Assembly (NCBI GenBank): GCA_020027805.1
Contig: JAHKKQ010000054.1
Location: 1-11,158, forward strand
DNA from: Candidatus Dadabacteria bacterium
Lineage (GTDB): Bacteria > Desulfobacterota_D > UBA1144 > Nemesobacterales > UBA2774
Length of the DNA stretch: 11,158 nt
Reading direction: 5' to 3'
The notes beneath the pieces are model-generated. The model saw nothing but the letters and a program-made list of their open reading frames with translations, had not been told where the DNA came from and made no database searches. Numbering within the stretch: position 1 is the first letter of the stretch; each line of letters begins with the position of its first letter. This document shows positions 1 to 7,200 of this stretch, piece by piece. The position numbers and the translations under genes were made by a program.

Positions 1-185
1 GTACATACGCCTCGGCGAAAACGACGGCGAGCGCCAGCGATGCAATCAGCTACAGGGTCAAGAAAGGCGATACACTCTGGGAGATCGCGAGCAGGCACAA
101 CGTATCGGTCGCGAGCATCCAGAAATGGAACAACCTGAGATCGGCGGAATTGACACCCGGAGTCAGCCTCACTATCTATAAATAG
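1..185 (+). CDS. LysM-domain protein, C-terminal end (5' end outside window)
   Basis: The reading frame enters at the window edge (first full codon at base 3) and stops with TAG at 183-185, giving 60 visible residues. After a Ser/Ala/Thr-rich linker, about residue 16 onward forms a LysM domain: SYRVKKGDTLWEIASRH, then VSVASIQKWNNL, then LTPGVSLTIYK. The YxVKxGDTLWxIA start, the central WNNL and the PG-x-L-x-I end are the standard LysM landmarks. LysM domains bind the GlcNAc-containing glycan of peptidoglycan, so the protein probably acts in the periplasm on or at the cell wall. A single LysM at the extreme C-terminus is common in MltD-type lytic transglycosylases and in LysM peptidases, but the catalytic part is outside the window and cannot be named. 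The next gene starts 55 bases downstream on the same strand. Confidence 0.85.
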   Translation, partial: TYASAKTTASASDAISYRVKKGDTLWEIASRHNVSVASIQKWNNLRSAELTPGVSLTIYK

Positions 186-240
186 AACCATCAAGCTTCC
201 CGAAAGCGACATCCATACCTCCCCCCCGGACAAACAGCAC

Positions 241-891
241 ATGAAAAACGAACTTCGTGAAAAGCTAAGGATGTCCTATATCGCAAAGAGAGAGATCATC
301 GGGGCGAGGCTCGCTGAATTCCGTGAGGTCTACAGGCATGGGGACGACAGAAGGATATTCGAAGAGCTCGTGTTCTGTATCTGCACGGCGGGGGCGAGCG
401 CCAGGATGGGGCTCAGATCGGTCGAGGCTCTGAAGGACATACTCCTCGAGGGGAGCCTCAGGAAATTCAGGAGTACACTGAAAGGAGTCCACAGGTTCCC
501 CAACTGCAGACCGGATTACATAATTCATACGAGGGAGTACCTAAGGCGGGAGTACGGGCTCAGGCTCAGGGACCTGATCGAGTCGTTCCGGGACCCGAAC
601 GAGAGGAGAGACTTCTTCGCGACGAACAGGGACATAAGGGGGATCGGGTACAAGGAGTCGAGCCACTTTCTGAGGAATATAGGATATCAGGGTTACGCAA
701 TTCTCGACAAGCATATACTCAATACGCTATGCGAGATCGGGGTAATCGAGAGCCCGAAGCCGCCCGGCACGAGGGACAGGTATATCTCTATAGAAAATAG
801 CCTCAGGCAATTTGCGGATGACATAGACATCCCCATGGACGACCTGGACCTCCTGCTCTGGAGCGAGAAGACGGGGGAGGTGCTGAAGTAG
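241..891 (+). CDS. ogg: Ogg2-type 8-oxoguanine DNA glycosylase / AP lyase
   Basis: This is a base-excision-repair enzyme of 216 residues that should remove 8-oxoguanine from DNA and nick the resulting abasic site. Residues 41-58 (EELVFCICTAGASARMG) match the conserved N-terminal helix of the Ogg2 family. The helix-hairpin-helix at 134-148 (GIGYKESSHFLRNIG) carries the Schiff-base lysine K138. Asp156 in AILDKHIL is the catalytic aspartate. The 18-residue K-to-D spacing equals that of the Methanocaldococcus jannaschii enzyme as I recall it. The protein ends in TGEVLK; a lysine at the C-terminus is known to help Ogg2 enzymes tell 8-oxoG from G. The ATG at 241 has no clear ribosome binding site. 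A second in-frame ATG at 271 has AAGG almost touching it, but the N-terminal length fits the upstream start. Arginine is mostly AGG/AGA, as elsewhere in the window. The gene runs convergently toward the efflux operon. Confidence 0.9.
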   Translation: MKNELREKLRMSYIAKREIIGARLAEFREVYRHGDDRRIFEELVFCICTAGASARMGLRSVEALKDILLEGSLRKFRSTLKGVHRFPNCRPDYIIHTREYLRREYGLRLRDLIESFRDPNERRDFFATNRDIRGIGYKESSHFLRNIGYQGYAILDKHILNTLCEIGVIESPKPPGTRDRYISIENSLRQFADDIDIPMDDLDLLLWSEKTGEVLK

Positions 892-930
892 GAAAGCACC
901 GAGTATGATGCAGGGTTCAGGATAAAAGAT

Positions 931-966
931 GAGATTGCCGCGGCTCCTTCGGAGCCTCGCAATGAC
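931..966. repeat. REP-like imperfect palindrome
   Basis: ATTGC at 934-938 pairs with GCAAT at 959-963. Inside it GGCTCC at 942-947 pairs perfectly with GGAGCC at 951-956 around a TTC loop, with three unpaired bases on one side and two on the other. On the minus strand the element begins GTCATTGCGAGG and ends GCAATCTC. That is the format of a dispersed intergenic repeat seen in many Gram-negative genomes (recognised from memory). There is no T-run on either side, so it is not a convincing intrinsic terminator for the glycosylase gene. Confidence 0.6.
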
Positions 967-980
967 AAATTAAAACGAAT

Positions 981-1004
981 CGCGGCAAGACGCCGCTCCT
1001 ACGA
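981..1004. repeat. Short REP-like palindrome
   Basis: GCGGC at 982-986 pairs perfectly with GCCGC at 992-996 around AAGAC, and is followed by TCCTACGA. The combination of a GC-rich stem, CAAGA loop and CTCCTAC tail resembles REP elements of the kind known from pseudomonads and other bacteria. TCCTACGA is partly repeated just downstream (TCCTACGAC near 1018). Only one copy is in the window, so its dispersed nature is inferred from its form. Confidence 0.45.
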
Positions 1005-1060
1005 AAAAAAGATCACGTCCTACGACAAACCCAGAACGAGGTTTATCACCCCCATCCTCA

Positions 1061-1083
1061 CCTTCCCCCCTCAATGGGGAAGG
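1061..1083. repeat. Perfect 8-bp hairpin
   Basis: CCTTCCCC at 1061-1068 is the exact reverse complement of GGGGAAGG at 1076-1083, separated by a 7-base loop. It sits directly upstream of the tandem repeat. No T-tract follows it on either strand. It is more like a dispersed palindromic repeat than a terminator. Confidence 0.5.
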
Positions 1084-1098
1084 GATTAAAGGAATCGT

Positions 1099-1280
1099 CC
1101 TTCGACGAGCTCAGGATGAACGAGTTAGGCTGCGTTGCCAGTCGGGCAGGAGAATTGGATGGAATCGTAGAGACACACTCCGTGCGCGCACTTCGACAGG
1201 CTCAGGACGACCGGATCAGACTGCGTCGCCGGTCTGGCAGAAGAATTGGATAGAATCGTAAAACACACTTCGTGTGCGGG
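1099..1280. repeat. Two head-to-tail copies of a ~91-base repeat
   Basis: The copies run 1099-1189 and 1190 to about 1280. They align without gaps over roughly the first 72 bases and then differ by one deleted base. About four in five positions match. Shared blocks include TTCGAC, GCTCAGGA, CTGCGT, AGAATTGGAT, GAATCGTA and ACACACT. Each copy begins with TTCGAC-x-x-GCTCAGGA, a string I associate with widely dispersed intergenic repeats, and each ends with a CACACT..GTG hairpin that is perfect in the second copy and imperfect in the first. The divergence says the duplication is not recent. The repeat has no open reading frame worth calling. Confidence 0.75.
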
Positions 1281-1294
1281 CGCAGGTTCTGCGC
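1260..1294 (-). terminator. Probable terminator of the efflux operon
   Basis: Read on the minus strand, the RND stop codon is followed at once by GCGCAG-AAC-CTGCGC (1294-1280). After three bases and a short GC stretch comes CACAC-GAA-GTGTG (1276-1264), then TTTT (1263-1260). Both stems are perfect. The T-run is short and the second stem is only 5 bp, so termination may be partial. The second hairpin lies inside the downstream copy of the tandem repeat. Confidence 0.45.
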
Positions 1295-1295
1295 A

Positions 1296-4200
1296 TCAAG
1301 CGGGCTTCTGCGGTCCGCGCTCCCTCAGGTTCTCGATTATCACGTAGAACACGGGCACGATGATGAGGCTCAAGAGCGTAGAGACTATCATACCGCCGAA
1401 TACGGCCGTCCCGAGAGAATGGCGGCTGTTCGCGCCCGCCCCTGAGGCGACTACGAGCGGGAACACGCCCAGAATGAACGCGAACGCAGTCATCAGGATA
1501 GGCCTGAGTCTAATGAGGGCGGCGGTCATTGCCGCCTCCTGTACAGGCATGCCCTCCTCCCGGCGCTGCTTCGCGAACTCGACGATCAGGATCGCGTTCT
1601 TGCTCGCGAGGCCTATAAGCATGACGAGCCCGATCTGGCAGTAGATATCATCCGACAGGCCGCGCATCCACTGGGCCGTCATAGCGCCCAGGAGCGCGAG
1701 CGGGACCGCGAGCATGACCATGAAGGGCATCGCCCAGCTCTCATAAAGCGCCGCGAGGAATAAAAACACGAATACGAGAGACAGGCCGAATATGAGGGGA
1801 GCCAGGTTCCCCGCCTTTATCTCCTGATACGAGATACCGGACCACTCGAACCCCATGCCTTCGGGCATGTACTGATCCGCGAGCTCCTCCATGGCATCCA
1901 TGGCCTGACCCGAGCTGTAGCCCGGGGCGTTATCGCCGTCGATTTCGGCGGAGCGGTAAAGGTTATAGTGCGTGATGGTCTCGGGACCCACGATCTTGCT
2001 TACATCTATCAGCGTATCGAGCGGGACGAGGTCCCCCCTGTCTGTGCGCACATAGAGACGGGATATGTCCTCCATCGTGTTCCGGTACTGCGCATCGGCC
2101 TGAATGAAGACCTTGTAGACCTGCCCGTAGAGGTTGAAGTCGTTTACGTACAGGGAGCCGAGATAACCCTGCAGGGTCTGGAATACGTCCGAAATCGATA
2201 CCCCCTGCGTTTTAGTCTTCGTACGGTCGAGCTCTATATAGAGGCCGGGCGTGTTCACCGAAAAATAGGCGAAAAGACCCACGAGCTCGGGCCGCTTCTG
2301 ACCCGCTTCTATTATCTCTCCCATAACCTTCTGAAGCGTATCGAGACCTAAATTGGTCCTGTCTTCGAGCTCGAACTGAAAACCTCCCGTAGAGCTCAGG
2401 CCCTGTATGGCTGGGGCGTTGAACGCAACCACCTGGGCGCCCTGGAGCCCGGCGAACTTCTTCCGCACGCTGGCAAGGATGTAGTCGATCTGTGTTTCCT
2501 TGGATTTCCTCTCGTTCCACGGCGCAAGCACCGGGAACATGGCCCCCGAGTTCGAGTCGGAGCTCGAGGTCAGAAAATTAAGACCCGATATTGATACCAC
2601 GTGCGCGACGCCCGGGGTATTCTTCAGTATTTCGTATACCTCTTTCATGGTGGCGTTCGTACGCTCGAGTGAAGAGCCCTCGGGCCCCTGTATGTTTACG
2701 ATAAAGTAGCCCTGGTCTTCCTCGGGGACGAATCCCGTGGGCACGATCTTGAACATGTAAACCGTAAGGGCCATGAGCACGGCGAACGCTATCACGACGA
2801 GCTTCCACCGCGCGGTCAGCTCCTTTACCCAGCCCTGATAACCGTTCTTGAAGCGCTCGAAGGCTTCGTTGAATTTCCGGTAAAACCGCCACTTGGGCCC
2901 TGTCTCCTTACGGAGGAAGAGCGCGCAGAGGGCGGGGCTCAGGGTGAGGGCGTTGATTGCCGAGATGCCGACCGAGAAGGCTATCGTCAGGGCGAACTGC
3001 CTGTACATCTGCCCCGAGATTCCGGGCATGAAGGACACCGGAACGAATACGGCCATGAGGACGAGAGAGGTCGCGACGATCGGTCCCGTCACCTCTTTCA
3101 TGGCTTCGCTGGTGGCTTCCTTCGGGGAAACATCTTTTTCCTGGAGCAGGCGCGAGACGTTTTCTACCACGACTATCGCGTCGTCCACGACGAGCCCGAT
3201 AGCGAGGACGAGCCCGAAAAGACTGAGCGTGTTTATTGAAAATCCGAATGCATTAATCAGCGCGAACGTGCCGATAAGGGACACCGGAATGGTTATTGCG
3301 GGTATGAGCGTAGCCCTGAAATTCTGAAGAAATACGAACACAACGATGAATACCAGCACGAACGCCTCGAAGAGCGTTTTGACCACCTCGACGATGGACG
3401 CGGTCACGAATTCGGTCGTGTCGTAGACGATCTTGTAGTCGACGCCCGAGGGGAAGTCCTTTTTGAGCTCCTCCATCGTCACCCTAACCTGTTTGTCGAC
3501 GTCGAGCGCGTTCGCGCCCGGGAGCTGGTAGATGCCGATACCGATGGCCGGCTCTCCGTCGAGGAGACTGTCCTGGGCGTAGCTCTGCGCGCCCAGCTCC
3601 ACGCGGGCCACGTCCTTGATACGTACGACCGTGCCGTCAGACTCGGCGCGTATGATTATGTCCCCGAATTCCTCTACGGTCTCGAGCCTGCCGAGTGTGG
3701 TAATCGTGTACTGGAACTGCTGCCCCTCGGGCACGGGCGGCTCGCCTATAGAGCCCGCGGCCACCTGGAGGTTCTGTTCGGATATGGCGGCAGCGACGTC
3801 GTTAGTGGTGAGACCGAGACTCGCGAGCTTGTCCGGGTTGAGCCAGACGCGCATCGAGTATTCCCTCTCACCCCATATGGTAAGGTTGCCCACTCCGGGG
3901 ATTCGCTGGAGGGTCTGGTAAATCTGGATGCCTATGTAGTTGCTGAGGAAGAGCTCGTCGCGGCTCCCGTCGGGAGATATGAGGTGCACGGCCAGAATAA
4001 GGCTCGGGGACTGCTTTTCAACCGATATGCCGTACTTGCCCACCTCCTCGGGAACGAGGGGGGTGGCGAGCTGGACCTGGTTCGTCACGTCCACGTTCGC
4101 TATATCGAGGTCATAGCCGATATCGAACGTGACGTTTATATTCATCGTCCCGTCGTTCGAGCTGTAGGACTCCATGTAGGTCATGCCTTCGACGCCGTTT

Positions 4201-4406
4201 ATCTGCTCTTCGATCGGGTCGGTGACCGTTGTTTCCACGACCTCGGCGCTCGCGCCCGTGTAAGTCGCCGAAACGTTGACGGTCGGGGGCGCGATGTCTG
4301 GGAACTGCGCGATAGGCAGTATGGGTATGGAGATAGCGCCGACAAGGGTTATCAATATCGCGACTACTGTGGCCAGAACGGGACGCTGTATAAAAAAATC
4401 AACCAA
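1296..4406 (-). CDS. RND (HAE1 family) inner-membrane efflux permease, AcrB/MexB-like
   Basis: This 1036-residue proton-driven pump is the inner-membrane engine of a tripartite drug exporter. Its length and layout match AcrB: TM1 in the first 30 residues (FFIQRP, then PIAQFPDIAPP at 31-41), porter loops, a second half starting near residue 535, and C-terminal TM segments. The proton-relay residues are present: D408 and D409 in TM4 (GLVVDDAIVVVEN), K936 in TM10 (GLASKNAILIVEF), and R966 and T973 in TM11 (RLRPILMT). The start is a TTG, not ATG. It gives the expected M-x-x-FFIxRP beginning and has AAGGAG 7 bases upstream. By eye alignment, several phenylalanines of the AcrB deep binding pocket are replaced and the switch loop is Ser-rich (residues 611-620), so substrate range may differ from AcrB. 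It is the last gene of the operon, 36 bases after the fusion-protein gene. The specific substrate cannot be told from sequence. Confidence 0.96.
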   Translation of the reverse strand: MVDFFIQRPVLATVVAILITLVGAISIPILPIAQFPDIAPPTVNVSATYTGASAEVVETTVTDPIEEQINGVEGMTYMESYSSNDGTMNINVTFDIGYDLDIANVDVTNQVQLATPLVPEEVGKYGISVEKQSPSLILAVHLISPDGSRDELFLSNYIGIQIYQTLQRIPGVGNLTIWGEREYSMRVWLNPDKLASLGLTTNDVAAAISEQNLQVAAGSIGEPPVPEGQQFQYTITTLGRLETVEEFGDIIIRAESDGTVVRIKDVARVELGAQSYAQDSLLDGEPAIGIGIYQLPGANALDVDKQVRVTMEELKKDFPSGVDYKIVYDTTEFVTASIVEVVKTLFEAFVLVFIVVFVFLQNFRATLIPAITIPVSLIGTFALINAFGFSINTLSLFGLVLAIGLVVDDAIVVVENVSRLLQEKDVSPKEATSEAMKEVTGPIVATSLVLMAVFVPVSFMPGISGQMYRQFALTIAFSVGISAINALTLSPALCALFLRKETGPKWRFYRKFNEAFERFKNGYQGWVKELTARWKLVVIAFAVLMALTVYMFKIVPTGFVPEEDQGYFIVNIQGPEGSSLERTNATMKEVYEILKNTPGVAHVVSISGLNFLTSSSDSNSGAMFPVLAPWNERKSKETQIDYILASVRKKFAGLQGAQVVAFNAPAIQGLSSTGGFQFELEDRTNLGLDTLQKVMGEIIEAGQKRPELVGLFAYFSVNTPGLYIELDRTKTKTQGVSISDVFQTLQGYLGSLYVNDFNLYGQVYKVFIQADAQYRNTMEDISRLYVRTDRGDLVPLDTLIDVSKIVGPETITHYNLYRSAEIDGDNAPGYSSGQAMDAMEELADQYMPEGMGFEWSGISYQEIKAGNLAPLIFGLSLVFVFLFLAALYESWAMPFMVMLAVPLALLGAMTAQWMRGLSDDIYCQIGLVMLIGLASKNAILIVEFAKQRREEGMPVQEAAMTAALIRLRPILMTAFAFILGVFPLVVASGAGANSRHSLGTAVFGGMIVSTLLSLIIVPVFYVIIENLRERGPQKPA

Positions 4407-4413
4407 ACCGGTT

Positions 4414-4419
4414 CTCCTT
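4414..4419 (-). promoter_or_regulatory. Strong ribosome binding site fixing a TTG start
   Basis: AAGGAG on the minus strand lies 7 bases before the TTG at 4406-4404. There is no ATG start in frame that would keep the conserved FFIQRP beginning, so this site decides the start of the RND permease. Confidence 0.85.
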
Positions 4420-4442
4420 AACTGATTATGAAGAGCTTTATA

Positions 4443-5627
4443 TTATTTAGCTTTTTCCCCCGACGGCGACGGTTGAGACGTGGGTTTCTCTGATTTTTGG
4501 GAGGCGGTCTCGGGGACCACGGTCATGCCGGGCTTAACCTTCTGCAGTCCCTCCGTAACGACTTTTTCCCCGGATTTGACTCCGTCCTGAATAACGACGA
4601 GCTCGTTGTAGTTAGAGCCGGTAGTAACGTTCCTGTATTCGGCCTTGTTATCCGCTCCCACGACATATACGAACTGCTGCCCCTGAAAATCGCTTATAGC
4701 CTGCTGAGGCACCAGAAGGGCGCTGGGCTGCACTTTCAAGAGGAGCTTGACCTTGACGAACTGCCCCGGGAGCATGGTTTTGGAACTGTTCCCGACGACA
4801 GCCCTCATCTCCATCGTCCCGGTGTTGACATCGACCTCATTATTTATGAAATCGATCTTGCCGTCTTCCGGAAGTGTGGTTTCGTCGGGGAGGACTATGC
4901 TGACGGCCAGGTCGTTCTTGCTGTGCTCCTCGAATATCTGGGGTATGTCGCGCTCTGCGACGCTGAAATATACATACATCGGGTCGAGCTGGACCATCGT
5001 AGCGAGCTTCGTAGGGTCCCCCGCGGCGCCGACCAGGTTGCCGACGTCCACATACCTCCTCCCGATGCGGCCTGCGAACGGGGCATACATAGTGCAGTAG
5101 CTCAGGTTGAGCTTGGCCTGTGTAACGTTGGCTTGGGCGGCTTCGACCGCTGCCTGCGCCTCGGCTGCATTCGTCACATAGCCGTCGTACGTGTCCTGCG
5201 TGATATATTCCTTCTCCACGATCGGCTTATAACGCCTCACCTGTTCCTGCGCGTAGGCCAAAGCCGCCCTGTTCTCTGCGAGATCGGCCTCGGCCGCCTG
5301 GAGGTCCGCCTCGAAAGGCCTGGGGTCTATTACGAAAAGCAGCGCCCCGTCCTCGACATCCGCCCCGTCCCTGAAGGCCCTCTTGACCAGAAAACCCTCA
5401 ACCCTGGCGTTGATGTCGACAGTCTGTATGGACTGCGTGGTCCCGACGTATTCGAGGTAGATGGGAACCGTCTCCGTCGTTACTCCGGCTACCGTAACCG
5501 GGAGGGCGGGAGGGGCTTCCTTTTCGTCCTTGCCGCAGCCCGTCACCGTGAGAACGAGAAGCGCGAAAACTGAAGCGACTTTTAGTATATTAAGACAGCT
5601 TGTTTTGAACCTAGTTCGTTTTATCAT
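4443..5627 (-). CDS. RND efflux periplasmic adaptor (membrane-fusion protein), AcrA/MexA-like lipoprotein
   Basis: This 394-residue adaptor links the inner-membrane pump to the outer-membrane channel. Residues 1-31 form a lipoprotein signal peptide: a basic start (MIKRTRFK), a hydrophobic core, and V-T-G-C with the acylated cysteine at C31. Then come the first lipoyl half (about 75-104, ARVEGFLVKRAFRDGADV and LLFVIDPRPF), an Ala/Glu/Gln-rich alpha-helical hairpin (about 105-174), the second lipoyl half (YAPFAGRIGRR, 181-191), a beta-barrel region (LDPMYVYFSVAERD) and the membrane-proximal domain with LLVPQQAI. The C-terminal 20 residues are a Ser/Pro/Lys tail. The first 17 bases overlap the end of the outer-membrane-factor gene, and its GGAGGA lies inside that gene, so translation is probably coupled. 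It belongs to the HlyD/AcrA family; the substrate is unknown. Confidence 0.95.
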   Translation of the reverse strand: MIKRTRFKTSCLNILKVASVFALLVLTVTGCGKDEKEAPPALPVTVAGVTTETVPIYLEYVGTTQSIQTVDINARVEGFLVKRAFRDGADVEDGALLFVIDPRPFEADLQAAEADLAENRAALAYAQEQVRRYKPIVEKEYITQDTYDGYVTNAAEAQAAVEAAQANVTQAKLNLSYCTMYAPFAGRIGRRYVDVGNLVGAAGDPTKLATMVQLDPMYVYFSVAERDIPQIFEEHSKNDLAVSIVLPDETTLPEDGKIDFINNEVDVNTGTMEMRAVVGNSSKTMLPGQFVKVKLLLKVQPSALLVPQQAISDFQGQQFVYVVGADNKAEYRNVTTGSNYNELVVIQDGVKSGEKVVTEGLQKVKPGMTVVPETASQKSEKPTSQPSPSGEKAK

Positions 5628-7131
5628 CCTGATTCATTCCTCCTTCTTCTGCCGGACTCAGGTCCTGAGGCATGCCCGGGGTCGGAAGATCCGTACCGAT
5701 CGCATTTACAAGGTCTGCGTACGACGTGAAGATGTCGGTCTTTGCCTGTACCTGTTCGGCCCTGGCCTGTGCGAGCGTGGCCTGGGCATTGAGAAGCTCG
5801 ACGATGTCGCCCACCCCCGCCTTAAAACGGGCGAGGGAAGCGTTATAAGACTCCTGGGCGCTCGCGACGAGAGAGTTAGCGGCATCGAGAGACTGGACTG
5901 CGGTAGTGAAATTGTAGTACGCGTTCCATACCTGGTTAATGACTATCTGTTCCTGGAGCTCGAGCGCGGCGCGGGCCGACTCCAGCTGCGCGCTCGCTTT
6001 GCGGACAGAGTTTATGATCTGGAAGCCCTGAAAGATGGGCACCTGAAGCTGAAGGCCCACGAGGTAATTCGTAAAGTACTCGTTACCGTCCCCTTGAGGG
6101 TTTACCCACCACCTGAGTAACTGTGCCGTGGCGGAAATCTCGGGAAAGAACTGCGATTTGGCTTTCCACAACAGGGCTTCCCTCTGCCTTACCGTCGCCT
6201 GGACCGCGGCCAGGTCGGGCCTGTTCTTCATCGAAAGCGCGATAAGGTTATCAACGTTATCACTGATAGCTGTTACAGGTAGCTCGTTCAAATCCCCGTT
6301 CACATCGAAAGGTGCATTGGCGGGCCATCCCACGGATGTAGCCAGCAAACCCCGGTCTATTTCAACATTCCCCCTGGCGCCGACGAGCTCGAGCTCGATC
6401 TGGGCCAGCTGTGCCTGGGCCTGGAGCACGTCGGGGAGTGTGCCCACACCGGCTTCGAGCCTGAGCTTGGCGGCGTCGAGACTCGTCTGAGCGTCCTCGA
6501 GACTCGCTTCGTCGGCGATTACGAGCGCTTTACTGCCTATGTAATTGTAAAAGGACACTGCTACCGCCTGGAGCACGTTCTGAATCGCCTGGTTCTGGTT
6601 CCAGTTCGCGTTTATAAGCGCGAGACGTGCGGCATCAATCTGCGCCTCGCGTCCCCCGAAATCGAAAAGAAGGTAATTCAGGGAAAGGCCGACGTCACCG
6701 TACTGCTCCTGATATGGATCCGTGCCCTGAGAGTTCCCGCCCCCCTTGGCATACGCGTATCTGGCTACTCCGGCAATCTGGGGATAGTAGAGCCCCCTCG
6801 ACTCGGCCCATGAAGCGGCGGCGGCCCTCGCGTCTTCCCAGGCCACCTGAGTGGTCGGGTTGTTCACGAGCGCGACGTCGACGAGCTGGGATAGCGCAAG
6901 GCTCCCGGAATCTGATTTGAGTTCTTCGGGGACCGCGGGCAGTTCCTCGAGCTGAAACGATTCGATCAACTCCTTCTGGGAAGGCTTCCATTCCTCGCCG
7001 GGGGCGGAGGACGCTTCTTTATAGGGATTCAATTCGGGAAGGCCATGAGCGCAGGACAGAACCAAAGACGTTACGGCGATCAAAGCATACAGGATTACAT
7101 TTTTCGAGCCTTGCAAATCGAATCTCCGCAT
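5611..7131 (-). CDS. Outer-membrane efflux factor, TolC/OprM-like lipoprotein
   Basis: This 506-residue protein should trimerise into the outer-membrane channel and periplasmic tunnel of the pump. A short signal peptide ends at S-C (C27, V-L-S-C), typical of NodT/OprM-type acylated channels. The internal duplication of the family is plain: RLEAGVGTLPDVLQAQAQLAQ at about 224-244 is echoed by RFKAGVGDIVELLNAQATLAQ at 435-455. The beta-strand motifs LSLNYLLFDFGG (149-160) and LQLQVPIFQGF (360-370) also lie about 211 residues apart. It is the first gene of the operon, about 65 bases below the candidate promoter. The ATG at 7131 has no visible ribosome binding site. A TTG five codons later (7116-7114) has GGAG 7 bases before it and still leaves a full signal peptide, so it is a real alternative start. 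The 3' end overlaps the adaptor gene by 17 bases. Confidence 0.95.
   Translation of the reverse strand: MRRFDLQGSKNVILYALIAVTSLVLSCAHGLPELNPYKEASSAPGEEWKPSQKELIESFQLEELPAVPEELKSDSGSLALSQLVDVALVNNPTTQVAWEDARAAAASWAESRGLYYPQIAGVARYAYAKGGGNSQGTDPYQEQYGDVGLSLNYLLFDFGGREAQIDAARLALINANWNQNQAIQNVLQAVAVSFYNYIGSKALVIADEASLEDAQTSLDAAKLRLEAGVGTLPDVLQAQAQLAQIELELVGARGNVEIDRGLLATSVGWPANAPFDVNGDLNELPVTAISDNVDNLIALSMKNRPDLAAVQATVRQREALLWKAKSQFFPEISATAQLLRWWVNPQGDGNEYFTNYLVGLQLQVPIFQGFQIINSVRKASAQLESARAALELQEQIVINQVWNAYYNFTTAVQSLDAANSLVASAQESYNASLARFKAGVGDIVELLNAQATLAQARAEQVQAKTDIFTSYADLVNAIGTDLPTPGMPQDLSPAEEGGMNQDDKTN
5638..5643 (-). promoter_or_regulatory. Ribosome binding site of the adaptor gene, inside the channel gene
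   Basis: GGAGGA on the minus strand lies 10 bases before the adaptor ATG (5627-5625) and within the last codons of the outer-membrane-factor gene. It supports coupled translation of the two overlapping genes. Confidence 0.6.
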
Positions 7132-7200
7132 CAGATCAGAAGGATATAGGTCAAAGACGGTGTCAGCGCCGCCTCGTGTTGAAACTGCCCAAAGAAGCTA

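Larger units (their letters stand above)
892..1295. other. Non-coding, repeat-rich intergenic segment between convergent genes
   Basis: This 404-base stretch separates the glycosylase gene (plus strand) from the efflux operon (minus strand). I find no credible gene in it. It holds, in order, a stem-loop palindrome (931-966), a second short palindrome (981-1004), an 8-bp perfect hairpin (1061-1083), two tandem copies of a unit of about 91 bases (1099-1280), and two small hairpins next to the end of the RND gene (1264-1294). Several of these strings resemble the dispersed short repeats scattered between genes in many environmental bacterial genomes. That likeness is from memory and not from a search. 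Confidence 0.75.

Noticed and set aside
931..966. Intrinsic terminator for the glycosylase gene
   Set aside because: The stem is good but no T-run follows on the plus strand. The form fits a dispersed palindromic repeat better.
693..968. A minus-strand open frame covering the end of the glycosylase gene and the first palindrome
   Set aside because: It overlaps the conserved catalytic part of the glycosylase, has a low-complexity Ser-rich product, and runs through a REP-like element.
1099..1280. CRISPR array or satellite
   Set aside because: There are only two copies with no spacers between them. The unit is 91 bases and the copies differ at about one position in five, and no cas gene is present.
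4497..5573. A 358-codon open frame on the plus strand, antisense to the adaptor gene
   Set aside because: The minus-strand frame has clear AcrA-family domains and a lipobox. The antisense product is rich in Arg, His, Leu and Asp with no recognisable motif, as expected from the mirror frame of a GC-rich gene.
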